From: Triplophysa rosa
Taxonomy: Eukaryota > Chordata > Actinopteri > Cypriniformes > Nemacheilidae
Length of the DNA: 64,000 nt
Assembly (NCBI RefSeq): GCF_024868665.1
Contig: NC_079908.1
Span: 1,926,000 to 1,989,999 of the forward strand
Direction: 5' to 3'
The first letter of the stretch is position 1. Every line of letters starts with the position of its first letter. This document shows positions 1-10,200 of the stretch, piece by piece. The notes under the pieces were generated by a model, which saw only the letters and a program-made list of their open reading frames with translations, was not told where the DNA came from and did not search any database. The position numbers were made by a program, and so were the translations under genes.

Positions 1-360
1 CGCTCCAGCGGTATTATCAGCCTTGTCATACCTAAAGCCCATACTTCTTTTGGTCGTTATTCATTTCAGTTTGCTGCTGCTAATGACTGGAGTCATTTGC
101 AGCAGACCTTAAACCTCCGTTCATTTGTTTCGTTTGCAGCTTTTAAAAGCCTAATTTTGTCATTTGTTCAAGATCATTGTGCTTGTTTTTAGTAAATCGA
201 TTGTTTGTTTCTTCACTGTTTGTGACTTTGTTTATAATTGTGTTATTTGTGTAATTGTTGTACTGAACCTGCTGCTTTTTATGCTGCTTCTTGGTCAGGT
301 CGTCATTGTAAATGAGAACTAGTTCTCAATTGACTTACCTGGTTAAATAAAGGTGTAATA
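1..360 (+). mobile_element. LINE 3' end (RT C-terminus and tail)
   Basis: Frame 1 is open from base 1 to a TAG at 190-192. It encodes 63 residues resembling the C-terminal tail after the reverse transcriptase of CR1/Rex-like LINEs (motifs IPKAHTSFG, FAAANDW and LNLRSFVSFAAFK). A 3' UTR follows and ends in GGTTAAATAAAGG, the usual short LINE tail. The element runs off the left edge, so its 5' extent and clade are uncertain. It lies in the macroh2a1 intron upstream of the first visible exon and is a 5'-truncated or partial copy. Confidence 0.6.
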
Positions 361-1172
361 AAAAAATAATAATGTGTTTCTTCAAATAAAATCAAACTTA
401 ATCTTTGTGTGTTTAAACAAATGGAGGATGAGAATATCAGTCATGTACACTTCTTTTTTCCCACTATTTCTCCATTTTTATTATACATGAAAAACGATTT
501 TTTTGGGAATTTTTTTATAATTTCTAGTAGAACACCAAACTGTTTTTTTCCAGAATGTTTTAATTTTACTTTGTTTAAATTAAAACATATAATGCACTCT
601 GAAAATTCAGGACGCATTACGGTAATGAGGATTTCAGCAAAAAAGCAATAAAATGCAGAAATATTGAATTCCTATGTTAAAAATTGAGCTTTGAGCAAGG
701 TAGAGAACACCGTTATGTTTATTATGATCATTTTTTGTGTTACCGAATTATATATACTGTATATATTTATTTATTTATTTATTTATTATTATGCAAACAG
801 AAAACAAGTAAACAGAGTATTACAAATGACAATTCGAAGATAACAACAAAAAGGGTAACTGGGTGTGGAAGAAAAGGAACATGTAAAGAAGTATAACAGT
901 ATAATAATAATAAGAAAAAAGAAAAATAATGACAATGAAAATAATGATAGTAACAAAAGTATTAATAGTAATAAAAACCAGAGGATAGAGGATGGGGAGG
1001 GTACTGAATAATGATAATAATCATGGTAGCAATAATAATAACATTAATAATAATAGTAATGATGATGATGATCTCATTTTGTGCAGAGTGGTCAGGATAA
1101 CAAAAGTCACTGTAAGAGGCTCTGTTATTGTCGTTGTTGTCGTAATGAGAAATGTATGCAAAATTCTTTCAG
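361..1172. repeat. AT-rich intron sequence with simple repeats
   Basis: There is no coding signal. The stretch holds a (TTTA)n tract near 765-790 and imperfect AAT/GAT triplet repeats from about 900 to 1075. Open frames here are low-complexity products of these repeats. The last bases form the polypyrimidine tract and AG acceptor of the macroh2a1 exon at 1173. Confidence 0.6.
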
Positions 1173-1279
1173 CTGAAATTCTGGAGCTGGCAGGAAATGC
1201 GGCCAGAGACAACAAGAAGGGCCGTGTAACACCTAGACACATTTTGCTAGCCATCGCCAATGACGAGGAACTTCATCAA
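1173..1279 (+). CDS. macroh2a1: macroh2a1 exon: end of histone fold
   Basis: A 107-nt internal exon is bounded by TTTCAG and GTAAGA. It starts with two bases completing an alanine codon and ends on a full codon. It encodes [13 protein letters not shown], then [19 protein letters not shown], which is the alpha-2/alpha-3 part of the H2A fold including the acidic-patch residues that other nucleosome factors contact. The sequence is nearly identical to vertebrate macroH2A. The exon carrying the N-terminal tail and the first helix is not in the window. The next exon is 11.5 kb away because of nested transposons. Confidence 0.95.
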
Positions 1280-1517
1280 GTAAGACTTGAGAATTTTTGC
1301 AGATATAAACCATAAGTTGTTTAACTTGTAAGCCAAACAAGTTGTCCAAAATATTATTTCATATAGTTATTTAAATAACCAGGGCATGTTTGTTCAATTT
1401 CGTTTTAAGTTTATTGCGCTTTTACAGTTTGCATTGGATCAAAGCTGTACAAAAAACAACAACAACAAGAAAAACAGCATCAGTTTAACACACACAAAAA
1501 ATAAGGTAAACCTTATG

Positions 1518-1702
1518 GGGCGGTTTCCTGGACAGGGCTTAAGCCTAGTCGCAGACTAACTTAAATGTTAGAGGTGTCTTGATCGAAAACAACTTGCACT
1601 GACATGCCTATAAAAATATCAGTACGAGTATTTTGTCTCAGGATGCCTTTTTGTAAAGTATGTTTTTAAAAACTACTTAAATGTCCTAATGTAACTAAAG
1701 GC
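1518..1702 (-). mobile_element. Split short inverted-repeat element, first part
   Basis: It starts with GGGGCGGTTTCCTGGACAGG, the inverted terminus of a miniature DNA element. Its body matches, in reverse, the intact copy at 9876-10113. The element is interrupted near 1702; its other terminus (ending GGGAAACCGCCCC) is at 6613-6661. About 4.9 kb of later insertions separate the two halves. It has no coding capacity. Confidence 0.75.
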
Positions 1703-2059
1703 GTTTTCAGACTGGGCACGTTTGCTGCGGTCTGAACCCGAGTGCGATTTTTCCTGGCGCCCCCCGCAGCATTGATTTAGTTTCACACTCAGCTTGATTC
1801 TATCGAACCCCCTTTGCATTCATCTCAAAGTGCAATGCGCATGGTAGAAAACAAAACACGGGTCAATATATTGTGCTTTTTATTCATTTGCTGCTATTAT
1901 GCACAGCAAAGTAAACGAAACTTCGGTTTACTGTATTTACGTCGCATGCAGATGGCTTTATGCTGCTTGCAAACAGACGTATTCAGGATACAGCAAAAAC
2001 AATGCAGGCTAATTCTTGCTCGAATTCCAGATAAATTACCAAAGCTATCATTCAGTTCA

Positions 2060-2222
2060 TTGTTTATATAGCACACATAAACACAACAAAAGTTGACCAC
2101 AGTGCTTTACACAATCTAAAAACAACACTCCAAGAAAATAAAGAAGGGAAAAAAAACAAAAACAAAGAACAGATAAAACAAATAACTAAATGTTAAAGGC
2201 ACGGGACAACAGATAGATCTTT
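2060..2222 (-). mobile_element. LINE 3' UTR and tail (minus), cut off by an LTR element
   Basis: Read on the minus strand, this ends in GTAAAGCACTGTGGTCAAC and GTGCTATATAAAC, the type of tail that ends many L2/CR1-like LINEs. The matching ORF lies at 4760-5930, and the LTR element at 2223-4759 separates the two. The LINE was therefore present first. Confidence 0.5.
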
Positions 2223-2801
2223 TGTCATGAATGTGGCAGGAAGAACCCAGATGCAGGCAGGCAATGACGGGGTTAACAAGACAAGATTTTAATATAAATA
2301 AAAGACCGAAACAAAACACCCACGAGGGGGTAAACGACAAGGTGACAAAAATAAAAATACAAACACCAGGACCAAGGCTAACTAAACACTAAACTAGACA
2401 ATACTTAGACAAAGGCTAACTAAACACTTACTAAGACTGGGGAAACAGGAACACAGCAAACAGGGAATACACGGACCGTAAGGCTAACATCAAAACACTG
2501 GTAGCACGACAAACATACAAGTTCACAGTACAATCCAACAGCACAAGACAAAGAAACATGAGGGTATAAATAGGGAGAGACAAACGAGGGATAACGACAC
2601 GGGGCAGGTGTGGGTAATCAAACACTTAGGGAAGGATAACAAGGAAACGAGAGGAATGGGGCCAATGACAAGACACTGGAGAGAACGTATATTATTGTCA
2701 AACGGACAATAATATGTTTCTCTCCACACATAACCTAAGGACTCTGCCCCGATCCCACCACACGACTAGAATTTCATAAACAAGACGGTGGGACCGTGAC
2801 A
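2223..2801 (-). repeat. LTR copy 1 (579 bp)
   Basis: It runs from TGTCATGAATG to CCGTGACA, so it has the TG...CA ends expected of an LTR in both readings. The second copy at 4181-4759 has the same length, and I found no difference by eye, which implies a recent insertion. The minus orientation is inferred from a polypurine tract (a run of ten G on the minus strand) directly next to this copy at about 2803-2817, which makes this the 3' LTR. Flanking bases TCTTT (2218-2222) and CCTTT (4760-4764) are a near-match 5-bp target duplication. Confidence 0.8.
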
Positions 2802-4180
2802 GAGCCCCCCCCCCTTAATGAACACCCCCAGGTGTTCACCAAGGGGTTGACAACAGGACATGACAGACTGGGAGACAGACAGGACAAGGCAAAACAAAAA
2901 ACAAAATCAAGGGCAAACATGACAAGACAACAACAGGACTTGGGTGGAGACATCAAAAATAACAAACATGGGAGGGGGGGGGGGACCAAACAAGGGCCCA
3001 TAGGGGGCAGTCCAGGGGGTGGGGAAAGTCCCAGTCCCCGGCTGCGCTCGAGGGCGCGGAGTCCTGGGGGACTTAGGGGGAGTCCTCGGGGGGACAGTCT
3101 TTGGCCCTGGCAGTTTCCCAGGGGCCGGCTGGACGACGGGACTGGACGGGCTTGACGCCGGCTGGACAGGCTTGACGCCGGCTGGAAGGCCGGCTGGACA
3201 TGGCTTGACGCCGGTGCTGGATCACCGGACTGGACGCCGGCTGGATCACCGGACTGGATGCACACGACAGCTGGACGCCGGACTGGATACCGGACTGCAC
3301 CGGACTGGATCCGGCTGCACCGGACTGGACACTGGCTGCACCGGCTGGAACCGGCCGCACCGGACTGGACCCGGCTGCACCAGGACGGATCCGGCTGCAC
3401 CGGACGGATCACCGGACTGGACCGGGACTGGACACCGGACTGGACGCCGGCTGGATCACCGGACTGGACGCCGGCTGCACCGGACTGGACGCCGGCTGCA
3501 CCGGACTGGACGCCGGCTGATCACCGGACTGGACACAACGGACACCGGACTGGCCCGGACGTCGTGCTGCTCGCCTGTGCCTCTTTCTCTTAGTCTGGCC
3601 ACCCGCCCGGTGCCGGCTGAAGTAGAAGGCAAACGGTACGGTTGGCTCCGGGTTGGAGTCCTCCGAGGATGACCCCAGGACTCTCGCCTTCCCGCTTCCC
3701 ACCGAGGCTGACTGGTGGTAGGGAGGCTGCAGGAGGTGAGGAGGATGATGGCGTGGAGTTCCCAAGGTGAGAGTACCCACCACACGGTCCTCCGGGATGG
3801 ACGCAGACCGGGACGAGAGGAGATTGGATGATTGCTGGGAGAGGAGTCTTTGCCACACTCCTCTCGAAGCTGCAACCGTTCCACTAACTGTGGGAACGGC
3901 TGGTAAACCAACTCCTCCCGCTCCGGAAAAGATGGTGGGTCGTCCATCCCGGCCATGAGGTAGGCACTCACCAGCACCTCGGGGACGGATGCCTTCCTGG
4001 CCTCGACCTCCTGAGCATAGTCCAGTAAAGGCCGATGGCACTGGGCCGGGAACGGGCCACCTCCGGCGATGTGACTGGGAGGCTAATGCCTCCCACCATA
4101 CGGGTTGCCGGTACACGGCCACCGGCTGGTTGGGAGCTGTCCATGGGCTGCCTGCTGGGTTCAGTATGGCTGTTGGATTC
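2802..4180 (-). mobile_element. Internal region of non-autonomous LTR element
   Basis: It is only 1.4 kb, with no protease, reverse transcriptase or integrase. The minus strand has several long overlapping open frames (for example 3409-4122 and 3456-3977) that are rich in Pro, Arg, Ser and Gly. One carries a segment like EREELVYQPFPQLVERLQL, which reads like a gag-type fragment, but I cannot assign it. The half nearest copy 1 is a GC-rich tandem array (see 3120-3545). The likely role is a non-autonomous element moved by a partner's enzymes. No clear primer-binding site was seen next to copy 2. Confidence 0.6.
3120..3545. repeat. GC-rich minisatellite (CCGGACTGGA-type units)
   Basis: About 425 bp of imperfect tandem units are built on CCGGACTGGACGCCGGCTG and shorter variants, some with GCAC inserts. 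The repetition keeps several frames open on both strands, so the open frames across it are not evidence of genes. It lies inside the LTR element and probably differs in length between copies. Confidence 0.85.
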
Positions 4181-4759
4181 TGTCATGAATGTGGCAGGAA
4201 GAACCCAGATGCAGGCAGGCAATGACGGGGTTAACAAGACAAGATTTTAATATAAATAAAAGACCGAAACAAAACACCCACGAGGGGGTAAACGACAAGG
4301 TGACAAAAATAAAAATACAAACACCAGGACCAAGGCTAACTAAACACTAAACTAGACAATACTTAGACAAAGGCTAACTAAACACTTACTAAGACTGGGG
4401 AAACAGGAACACAGCAAACAGGGAATACACGGACCGTAAGGCTAACATCAAAACACTGGTAGCACGACAAACATACAAGTTCACAGTACAATCCAACAGC
4501 ACAAGACAAAGAAACATGAGGGTATAAATAGGGAGAGACAAACGAGGGATAACGACACGGGGCAGGTGTGGGTAATCAAACACTTAGGGAAGGATAACAA
4601 GGAAACGAGAGGAATGGGGCCAATGACAAGACACTGGAGAGAACGTATATTATTGTCAAACGGACAATAATATGTTTCTCTCCACACATAACCTAAGGAC
4701 TCTGCCCCGATCCCACCACACGACTAGAATTTCATAAACAAGACGGTGGGACCGTGACA
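4181..4759 (-). repeat. LTR copy 2 (579 bp)
   Basis: It is the same length as copy 1 and matches it wherever compared, including both termini. In the inferred minus orientation it is the 5' LTR. The adjoining internal bases (4160-4180) do not match a primer-binding site that I recognise. The LINE sequence resumes right after it at 4760. Confidence 0.8.
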
Positions 4760-5930
4760 CCTTTAGCTTCGGACAGAGGACAGCAGTCTCAAATAGGATG
4801 GCAACGAATTCCAGAGCCTGGGACCAATCACAGCGAATGCCCGGTCGCCTCTAGATATAAGGCGAGTCCGTGGCTGAACAAGTGTATGGTTATCAGAAGA
4901 CCTCAGACACCTGCCCGAGGTGTTCCAATTCACTAGTTCAACCAGGTAAGAGGGAGCAAGACCATTCAAAGAATTAAAATCAAACACCAATATCTTAAAA
5001 TCAACTCTCAGACGAATCGGCAACCAGTTAAGACCCATGAATATAGGGGTAATATGTTGAAATTTTCAGCCTCCTTTTAAAAATCTGGCTGCTGCATTTT
5101 GCACCATTTGAAGCCTAGTAAAAGATGACTGAGAGATACCGGCATATAAGGAGTTACAGTAGTCCAGCCGAGATAAAACAAAAGCGTGTGTGACTCTCTC
5201 CAGGTCTTTGGGGGACAGAAAAGATTTAACTCTCGCTAGCAGTTTCAGATGAAAAATACTGGATTTAACTACTGTATTGACATGCTTATCAAACTTCAAT
5301 GCCGAATCCAGAGTATCTCCTAGGCTTTTCACAGAAGGTTTAATAGAAGAATAAAGGTCACCAATGTTGCTAATGCTTTTTGCTTTCCCCACAACGGGTC
5401 CAACCACAATGGCTTCAGTTTTACTAGCATTGAGGTGGAGGAAATTTGAGGCCATCCAAGAATTTAAATCATTTAGACAGGCATGCAAGTTATCCAAGCC
5501 CTTCTTATCCGTGTGCTTAAACGGCAAATAAATTTGGGTCAAACCCAGGGGTAACATATATAACGAGAACAACGTAAGGAGACAAAACGGAACCTTGAGG
5601 CACCCCACAAGAAAGGGAAGCTGTTGAAGAAACAGAGCTTCCAATGCCAACTGAAAAGGACCTGTCAGTCAAAAAAGATTTAAACCAGCTGAGGGCATTT
5701 CCACATATGCCCACATAATGCTCAAGACATGGCAGTAGAATGGCATGATCAACTGTGTCAAACGCTGCACTCAGGTCCAGGAGCATTAGAATAACAGAGT
5801 CACCAGAGTCTGTATCATCTCTTACATGTGTTTTATTTAAGTAAATACATAATAATCGGCTGAAACGCATGAGCAGATTACTTTTCCTTACTGAACAAGT
5901 GCCCACCCAAGTCCGTGTTGCTTTCATATT
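4760..5930 (-). pseudogene. L2/CR1-like LINE reverse transcriptase remnant (minus)
   Basis: Minus-strand frames give, in order, LLDLSAAFDTVDHAILL (RT domain with the catalytic Asp in AAFD), SCGVPQGSVLSP, then ASNFLHLNASKTEAIVVGP, LSRLDYCNSLYAG and the post-RT NWLPIRLRVDFKILVF and GPRLWNSLPSYLR. This is the order of the RT and C-terminal part of an L2-like LINE. It is broken into three frames (5927-5517, 5650-5066, 5038-4763) and is 5'-truncated: no endonuclease domain is present. The YxDD segment between the first two pieces is lost or disrupted. Its 3' UTR lies across the LTR insertion at 2060-2222. Confidence 0.75.
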
Positions 5931-6107
5931 TATGCGAACTGCGCCACAGTTCGAGTGCAGCCAAACTCAAACCACCTCCTTCAGTTAGTCTCGGGTTCGG
6001 TACCTCGGTGCGCACCCGGGTTCGCATGACCGCTTTCACATTAGTGATTTTTTCATGCGAACCGTGCTCTGTTCCGAACTAAACTAAAAAAGTGTGAAAG
6101 CCACCTA

Positions 6108-6605
6108 AAGCCCGATTTTTACTTCTGCGTCACACCTACGCCGTAGCCTCTACACCGTAGGCTACATGTCGGATTTCATTTATACTTCTACATTGTTGTC
6201 CGCGTCGACAGGCAAGGACCACTAGGCGTCAGTGTCCACGCACGTGTTGCTTGTGTAACCAAGACAAGAGCCGAAGAAGAAGCAGCTCGTTTGAGAAGCA
6301 TTAGCAGTGATAGCGGCAAGTAAACAGTCACTTTTGTTGCAGGTTTGAGATGTTAAATACAGAAGCACAAATAATTTACTTAGATAATTCATTCGGAAAT
6401 GCGTTTGAGTAAACATGACTCTATCGCAGAGTTTTTTGACCTGATGGAGGGGTTCAAACAGACCAATCCCAGCGCTTGCCGTCCGCGTAAGGTCCGCATT
6501 GAGTTGACGCGTTGTTACATTTTTGGAGAGGTATGCGTCAGGCTACGGCGTAGGGTACGTGGCTCTGCGTAGGCTACGGTGTAGGACCTACACACAAGCA
6601 TAAAC
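6108..6605. repeat. Repeat with CTACGCCGTAG-type inverted motifs
   Basis: The edges carry mirrored CTACGCCGTAGCC / GGCTACGGCGTAGG motifs, and the body has GTTGTCCGCGTCG. A diverged relative lies at 14505-14620 in another macroh2a1 intron. This suggests a miniature DNA transposon. No ORF of interest and no target duplication were identified. Confidence 0.45.
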
Positions 6606-6612
6606 TGAATTT

Positions 6613-6661
6613 AAGGCCTAGTCCTGGATATTAAACTAATCCCTGTCTGGGAAACCGCCCC
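6613..6661 (-). mobile_element. Split short inverted-repeat element, second part
   Basis: It ends in CTGTCTGGGAAACCGCCCC, the inverted counterpart of the terminus at 1518. Together the two parts rebuild a copy of the 238-bp element seen intact at 9876-10113. This confirms that everything from about 1703 to 6612 came later. Confidence 0.7.
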
Positions 6662-7360
6662 TAAAAGTAATATGAAAAAGGGCAGGTAAGGGATAAAAGC
6701 AAATGCATACACAAACATATACACTATATTACCAACAGGTCAAAGAGAATTTGCAATAGTGTTTCGAGCATTTTCTCCGAAATAAGCAGTTTGTTAAAGG
6801 TAATTGAGAGGATTCTCCATCCAAAATACCCATGCTAGCAAACAGAAAATGTTCATAATTAAGAACAGAATGTATATCCATGTCAGTAATTTTTTTTATA
6901 TTATTGCCAATAATTGCTTGAAAACAGCATTGCAGCTATCAGCGAAGAAAGACACGCTGGTCAACTCGAGAAAGCCTGTCAGTATCACGCCTCCTCTAGG
7001 CTAGAAAATGACACGCCTGTATGAAGGTTGAGTAACGTTTGCAGCAGGGTACATGTACGACCCCACCCTAAACCTAAACCTAACAGTTTGTATATTATAA
7101 AACATAAAACACAACACATAACAGGCAGATACGGCTACAGATGCTATTTATTCAAAAAGTGGCATTTTTCAAGCGTTCCGAAGCGGCCAAAGAAAAGCGA
7201 TCCCCTTCTCTGTTTGCCATAAAACTCAGATCCAGTTGCGTTCAATTTTAAAAACTGCCGCCGGGATGTCAGTTTCGATTGTGAAATGCCATTGGCTCTC
7301 GTGTGTCTCGTGACTCTTTGCGCATTACGTTTGCTTACGTTGTGAAATGGCATTGGCTCT
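6662..7360. other. Intron sequence, partly an old repeat
   Basis: No coding feature is seen at 6662-7150. From about 7150 to 7360, segments such as TGAAATGGCATTGGCTCTC occur in reverse orientation at 16860-17050, so this is a dispersed repeat of unknown class. Confidence 0.4.
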
Positions 7361-7370
7361 CCTGTATACG

Positions 7371-7588
7371 GTTCTCACTAAATCCTTGGTGTTTCGTGTG
7401 AGATCTGTGGACGTGGCTTGTTGGTTTTGACAAAATCCGTGGTGTTTCGAGTCTTACGAAACCTTTACCCTAACCCACACCCTAACCTAACTCTAACTAT
7501 CTAAACTACCTATGATTGTTAAACTTGCCAAAAAAACACGGTTGCGTGATGACGTCAGACTGGAAACACCAAGGATTTAGTGAGAGCC
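7371..7588. mobile_element. Mutator-like miniature element with 10-bp target duplication
   Basis: The 218-bp element has inverted termini built on TCTCACTAAATCCTTGGTGT (left, from 7373) and its reverse complement (right, to 7586). It is flanked by perfect direct repeats CCTGTATACG at 7361-7370 and 7589-7598. A 9-11 bp duplication is characteristic of Mutator-like transposases, so the class is inferred from that length. It is non-coding and inserted into the older repeat described at 6662-7360. Confidence 0.75.
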
Positions 7589-7598
7589 CCTGTATACG

Positions 7599-7885
7599 TT
7601 TGAATGAAACTGTGTGAATTCCTGGAGCGTGGTCGTCGTTGATTAAAACCTACTGTGCTCACACAACGATATCGTATGGCTTTAGAAGAGTCGGAATGCA
7701 ACGCAACCTGTTCGTAAAGTTTTTATATTGTTTTTGTTGTGTGACTTCTATTTGCTTGTTGCATGTTTTTAATCGTCGGGAGGTGGGTAGGTTTAGGGTA
7801 GGGTTTTATATACTATTTTATATAGAAGTACAAATAATACGTATTTAATATCATATGAAATATTAAATTACATAATGACATATCT
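7599..7885. other. Intron sequence without recognised features
   Basis: A stretch of roughly 290 bases with AT-rich and G-rich patches (around 7780-7800). I see no gene, structured repeat or splice-supported exon. Confidence 0.4.
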
Positions 7886-9165
7886 ATAACGGAGGAGATT
7901 CATAAGCTAAAATTTGGCCTGTTTAACATCAGATCCCTTCTGCGAAAGGAACCAATCGTTAGCGATATTATTACTGATCATAATCTGGATGCACTCTTTT
8001 TAACAGAAACCTGGCTCAAACTGGATGACTATAATAGTTGGAATGAATCTACCCCCCACGTTATTTCTAGAAATCCTGCCCCAGAGCGATATTATCTCGG
8101 ACCACTGCCTCATTGCCTGTACGATTAATCTAGCAAAAACCTCTCGATGTACTCCACGCTATCGACTGGGTAGAACGATTATTTCAACAACAAAAATAGC
8201 TTTATCACTAATCTCCCAGACCTGTCTCAAATAGGTCATGTTGCAAACAACCTAGAAGACCTTGATGCTTTAACAGAAACCTTTAACAACGTCTTCTCTA
8301 ACACCCTAGAAACTGTCGCTCCCCTTCGGTTGAAGAAGATAAAACACTGGCACCATGGTATAACCATAACACCTCTGCCCTTAAAAAAGCTACTAGAAAA
8401 ATGGAACGTAGATGGAAAACTACAAAGGTAGATGTATTTTGTGATGCATGGAAGGAGAGTGTACGCATATACAGTCTCTGAAAACTGCTAGGACGGCATA
8501 TTCTAGCAAATTTATAGAGTAAAATCATAATAATCCTAGATACTTATTCAACACAAAAAGTAGATCCTCAACAGATTTAGATGTTAAATTACCGCACAGT
8601 AGCAATGATTTTATGAACTTCTTCTCTAATAAAATGGAAATCATAGAGGAAATATTTCAGCTGTGAGGCCGGTCAATGAAGCATTCACTAATACACCAAC
8701 AACAACAACCCCATGTGAACAGCTTCAGTTATTCACTGCAATCGGTCAGGAAGAGCTCACAAAAGTGATAAAAGCAGCTAAAGCATTAACAACACACATG
8801 CACATTAACATATTTTAACAAATATTCTTTCTGCCTGTTTTTGGATTATTGCAAATTGTTCTGGTATATTGTAATTTTAGGCTCCCAGTACTGATAACAA
8901 TATTTAAAATAATAATATACCTAAATTAAATATACTTTGATTGAATAATTTACAGTTTCTGACAATGCACTGACATGAGTGTACATTACATAGAGAAAAA
9001 CTAACAAAAAAAAAACATGTATCTTAATACTGTATATTCTCTTAAATGTTTCCCCTAGTATTATTTTTATTACATTTCTTATTATGATGCATGTAAAGCT
9101 GCTTTGCAACAATGAAAATTGTGAAAAGCGCTATATAAATAAAATTGAATTGAATTTATCATCGA
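7886..9165 (+). pseudogene. Gutted L2-like LINE (endonuclease start and 3' tail)
   Basis: The left part encodes LKFGLFNIRSL and LDALFLTETWLK, the first conserved blocks of the APE-type endonuclease of L2-like LINEs, followed by a frame-broken region. Around 8560-8660 a piece resembling the linker before the RT appears (STDLDVKLPHSSNDFMNFF). The RT core is absent. The copy ends in CTGCTTTGCAACAATG and GCGCTATATAAATAAAATTG, the family's 3' tail, at about 9165. The same tail recurs alone at 14622-14690 (reverse), about 39655-39748 and 41545-41612. It is inactive. Confidence 0.7.
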
Positions 9166-9429
9166 TTTATAAATCGTTTCAGTTTTAACGTTACAAGTCA
9201 AAAGAACTGAGAGTGTCATTTTAAGAGACGGAGTAAAATCTTTCCGTGACGGGTGGAGCTGTCACCGGACCTGTCACTCCTGCCTTGCGACCTGCCACTG
9301 TTTTACGTACCTTCCTCGCAACCTGCCACTGTTTTACGTGCCTGCCGCGCGACCTGCCACTGTAATATTGTGCAGTTTTGCGACCCGTTTTTCTCACAAT
9401 GGTATGAACCGCGCGTCCCATCAGCTACT

Positions 9430-10200
9430 TAGCGTCGCATCTGCCTCAACTTAGCGTCACGCCTGCCACAAGATCTCTTGCTGTTAAGCTGTCTGACACT
9501 CAGACAGATGCGGACGAGAGCAAACAAAACAGTGCAACCATGCTTTTATTTACTTGTTTGTTTACTTTATTCTGCCAGTTTTACTCGTAATGGAGCGCGC
9601 GTCCCGTCAACTACTTAGCGTCGCGTCTGCCTCAATTTAGCGTCACGCCTGCCACAAGATCTCTCGCTGTTTGCTGCCTGACAGTCAGACAGATGCGGAC
9701 GAGAGCAAACAAAACAGCGCAACCATGCTTTTATTTACTTGTTTGTTTACTTTATTCCGCCAGTTTTACTCATAATGGAGCACGCGTCGCGTCAGCTACT
9801 TAGCGTTGCGTCTGCCTCAATTTAGCGTCACGCCTGCCATAAGATCTCTCGCTGTTAAGGTGCCTGACACTCAGGGGCGGTTTCCCGGACAGGGATTAGC
9901 CTAAACCAGGACTAGGCCTCAGTTAAATTAGGATATTTAAGGCGTTTTTAAAAACATGCTTTACAAACAAACATTAAAGTGTGCATCTTGAGACAAAACA
10001 ATCGCACTGATATATTTTAAGATATTCAAGTGCAAGTTGTTTTCGATCAAGATGCCACTCATTTATAAAGTAGTCTGGGATTAGGCTAAAACCCCGTCCG
10101 GGAAACCAGCCCTCAGACAGATGCGGACGAGAGCAAACAAAACAGCGCAACCATGCTTTTATTTACTTGTTTGTTTACTTTATTCCGCCAACTGCTGCAC
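9430..10200. repeat. Left-arm tandem repeat, ~185-bp units
   Basis: The anchor TAGCGTCGC recurs at about 9430, 9616 and 9801 (spacing 186 and 185). Each unit includes GCAACCATGCTTTTATTTAC. The third unit is interrupted by the miniature element at 9876-10113 and resumes after it. Inverted counterparts are at 12145-12450. Confidence 0.8.
9876..10113 (+). mobile_element. Intact 238-bp short inverted-repeat element
   Basis: It begins GGGGCGGTTTCCCGGACAGG and ends CCGGGAAACCAGCCC. Because it sits in a tandem unit, the empty site can be read from the neighbouring units (CACTCAGACAG). Comparison gives a TCA duplication on both sides, a 3-bp length that fits PIF/Harbinger-type elements. Related copies are at 1518/6661 (split) and 51651-51830 (partial). 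Confidence 0.75.

Larger units (their letters stand above)
1699..6108. mobile_element. hAT-like non-autonomous element with later insertions
   Basis: The left end (around 1699, GGCGTTTTCAGACTGGG) and right end (around 6050-6108, GTGTGAAAGCCACCTAAAG) look like diverged inverted termini with the CTTTCACAC-type motif common in fish hAT miniature elements. Near the termini (1720-1810 and 5935-6060) are GAACCCGAGTGCG and GTTCGCATG-like segments that partly mirror one another. Inside sit a minus-strand LINE and an LTR element. The exact ends and superfamily are inferred; I could not confirm a target duplication. Confidence 0.45.

Noticed and set aside
1021..1260. Minus-strand ORF over the first macroh2a1 exon
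   Set aside because: It is antisense to a clear histone exon and its start is simple-sequence Leu/Ser repeats.
2774..3672. Long ORFs on both strands in the GC-rich block
   Set aside because: The tandem CCGGACTGGA-type repeat lacks stops in several frames. No domain is present and the frames contradict each other.
9430..10200. CRISPR-like array
   Set aside because: The units are ~185 bp long tandem copies without short repeats and unique spacers, in a vertebrate genome.
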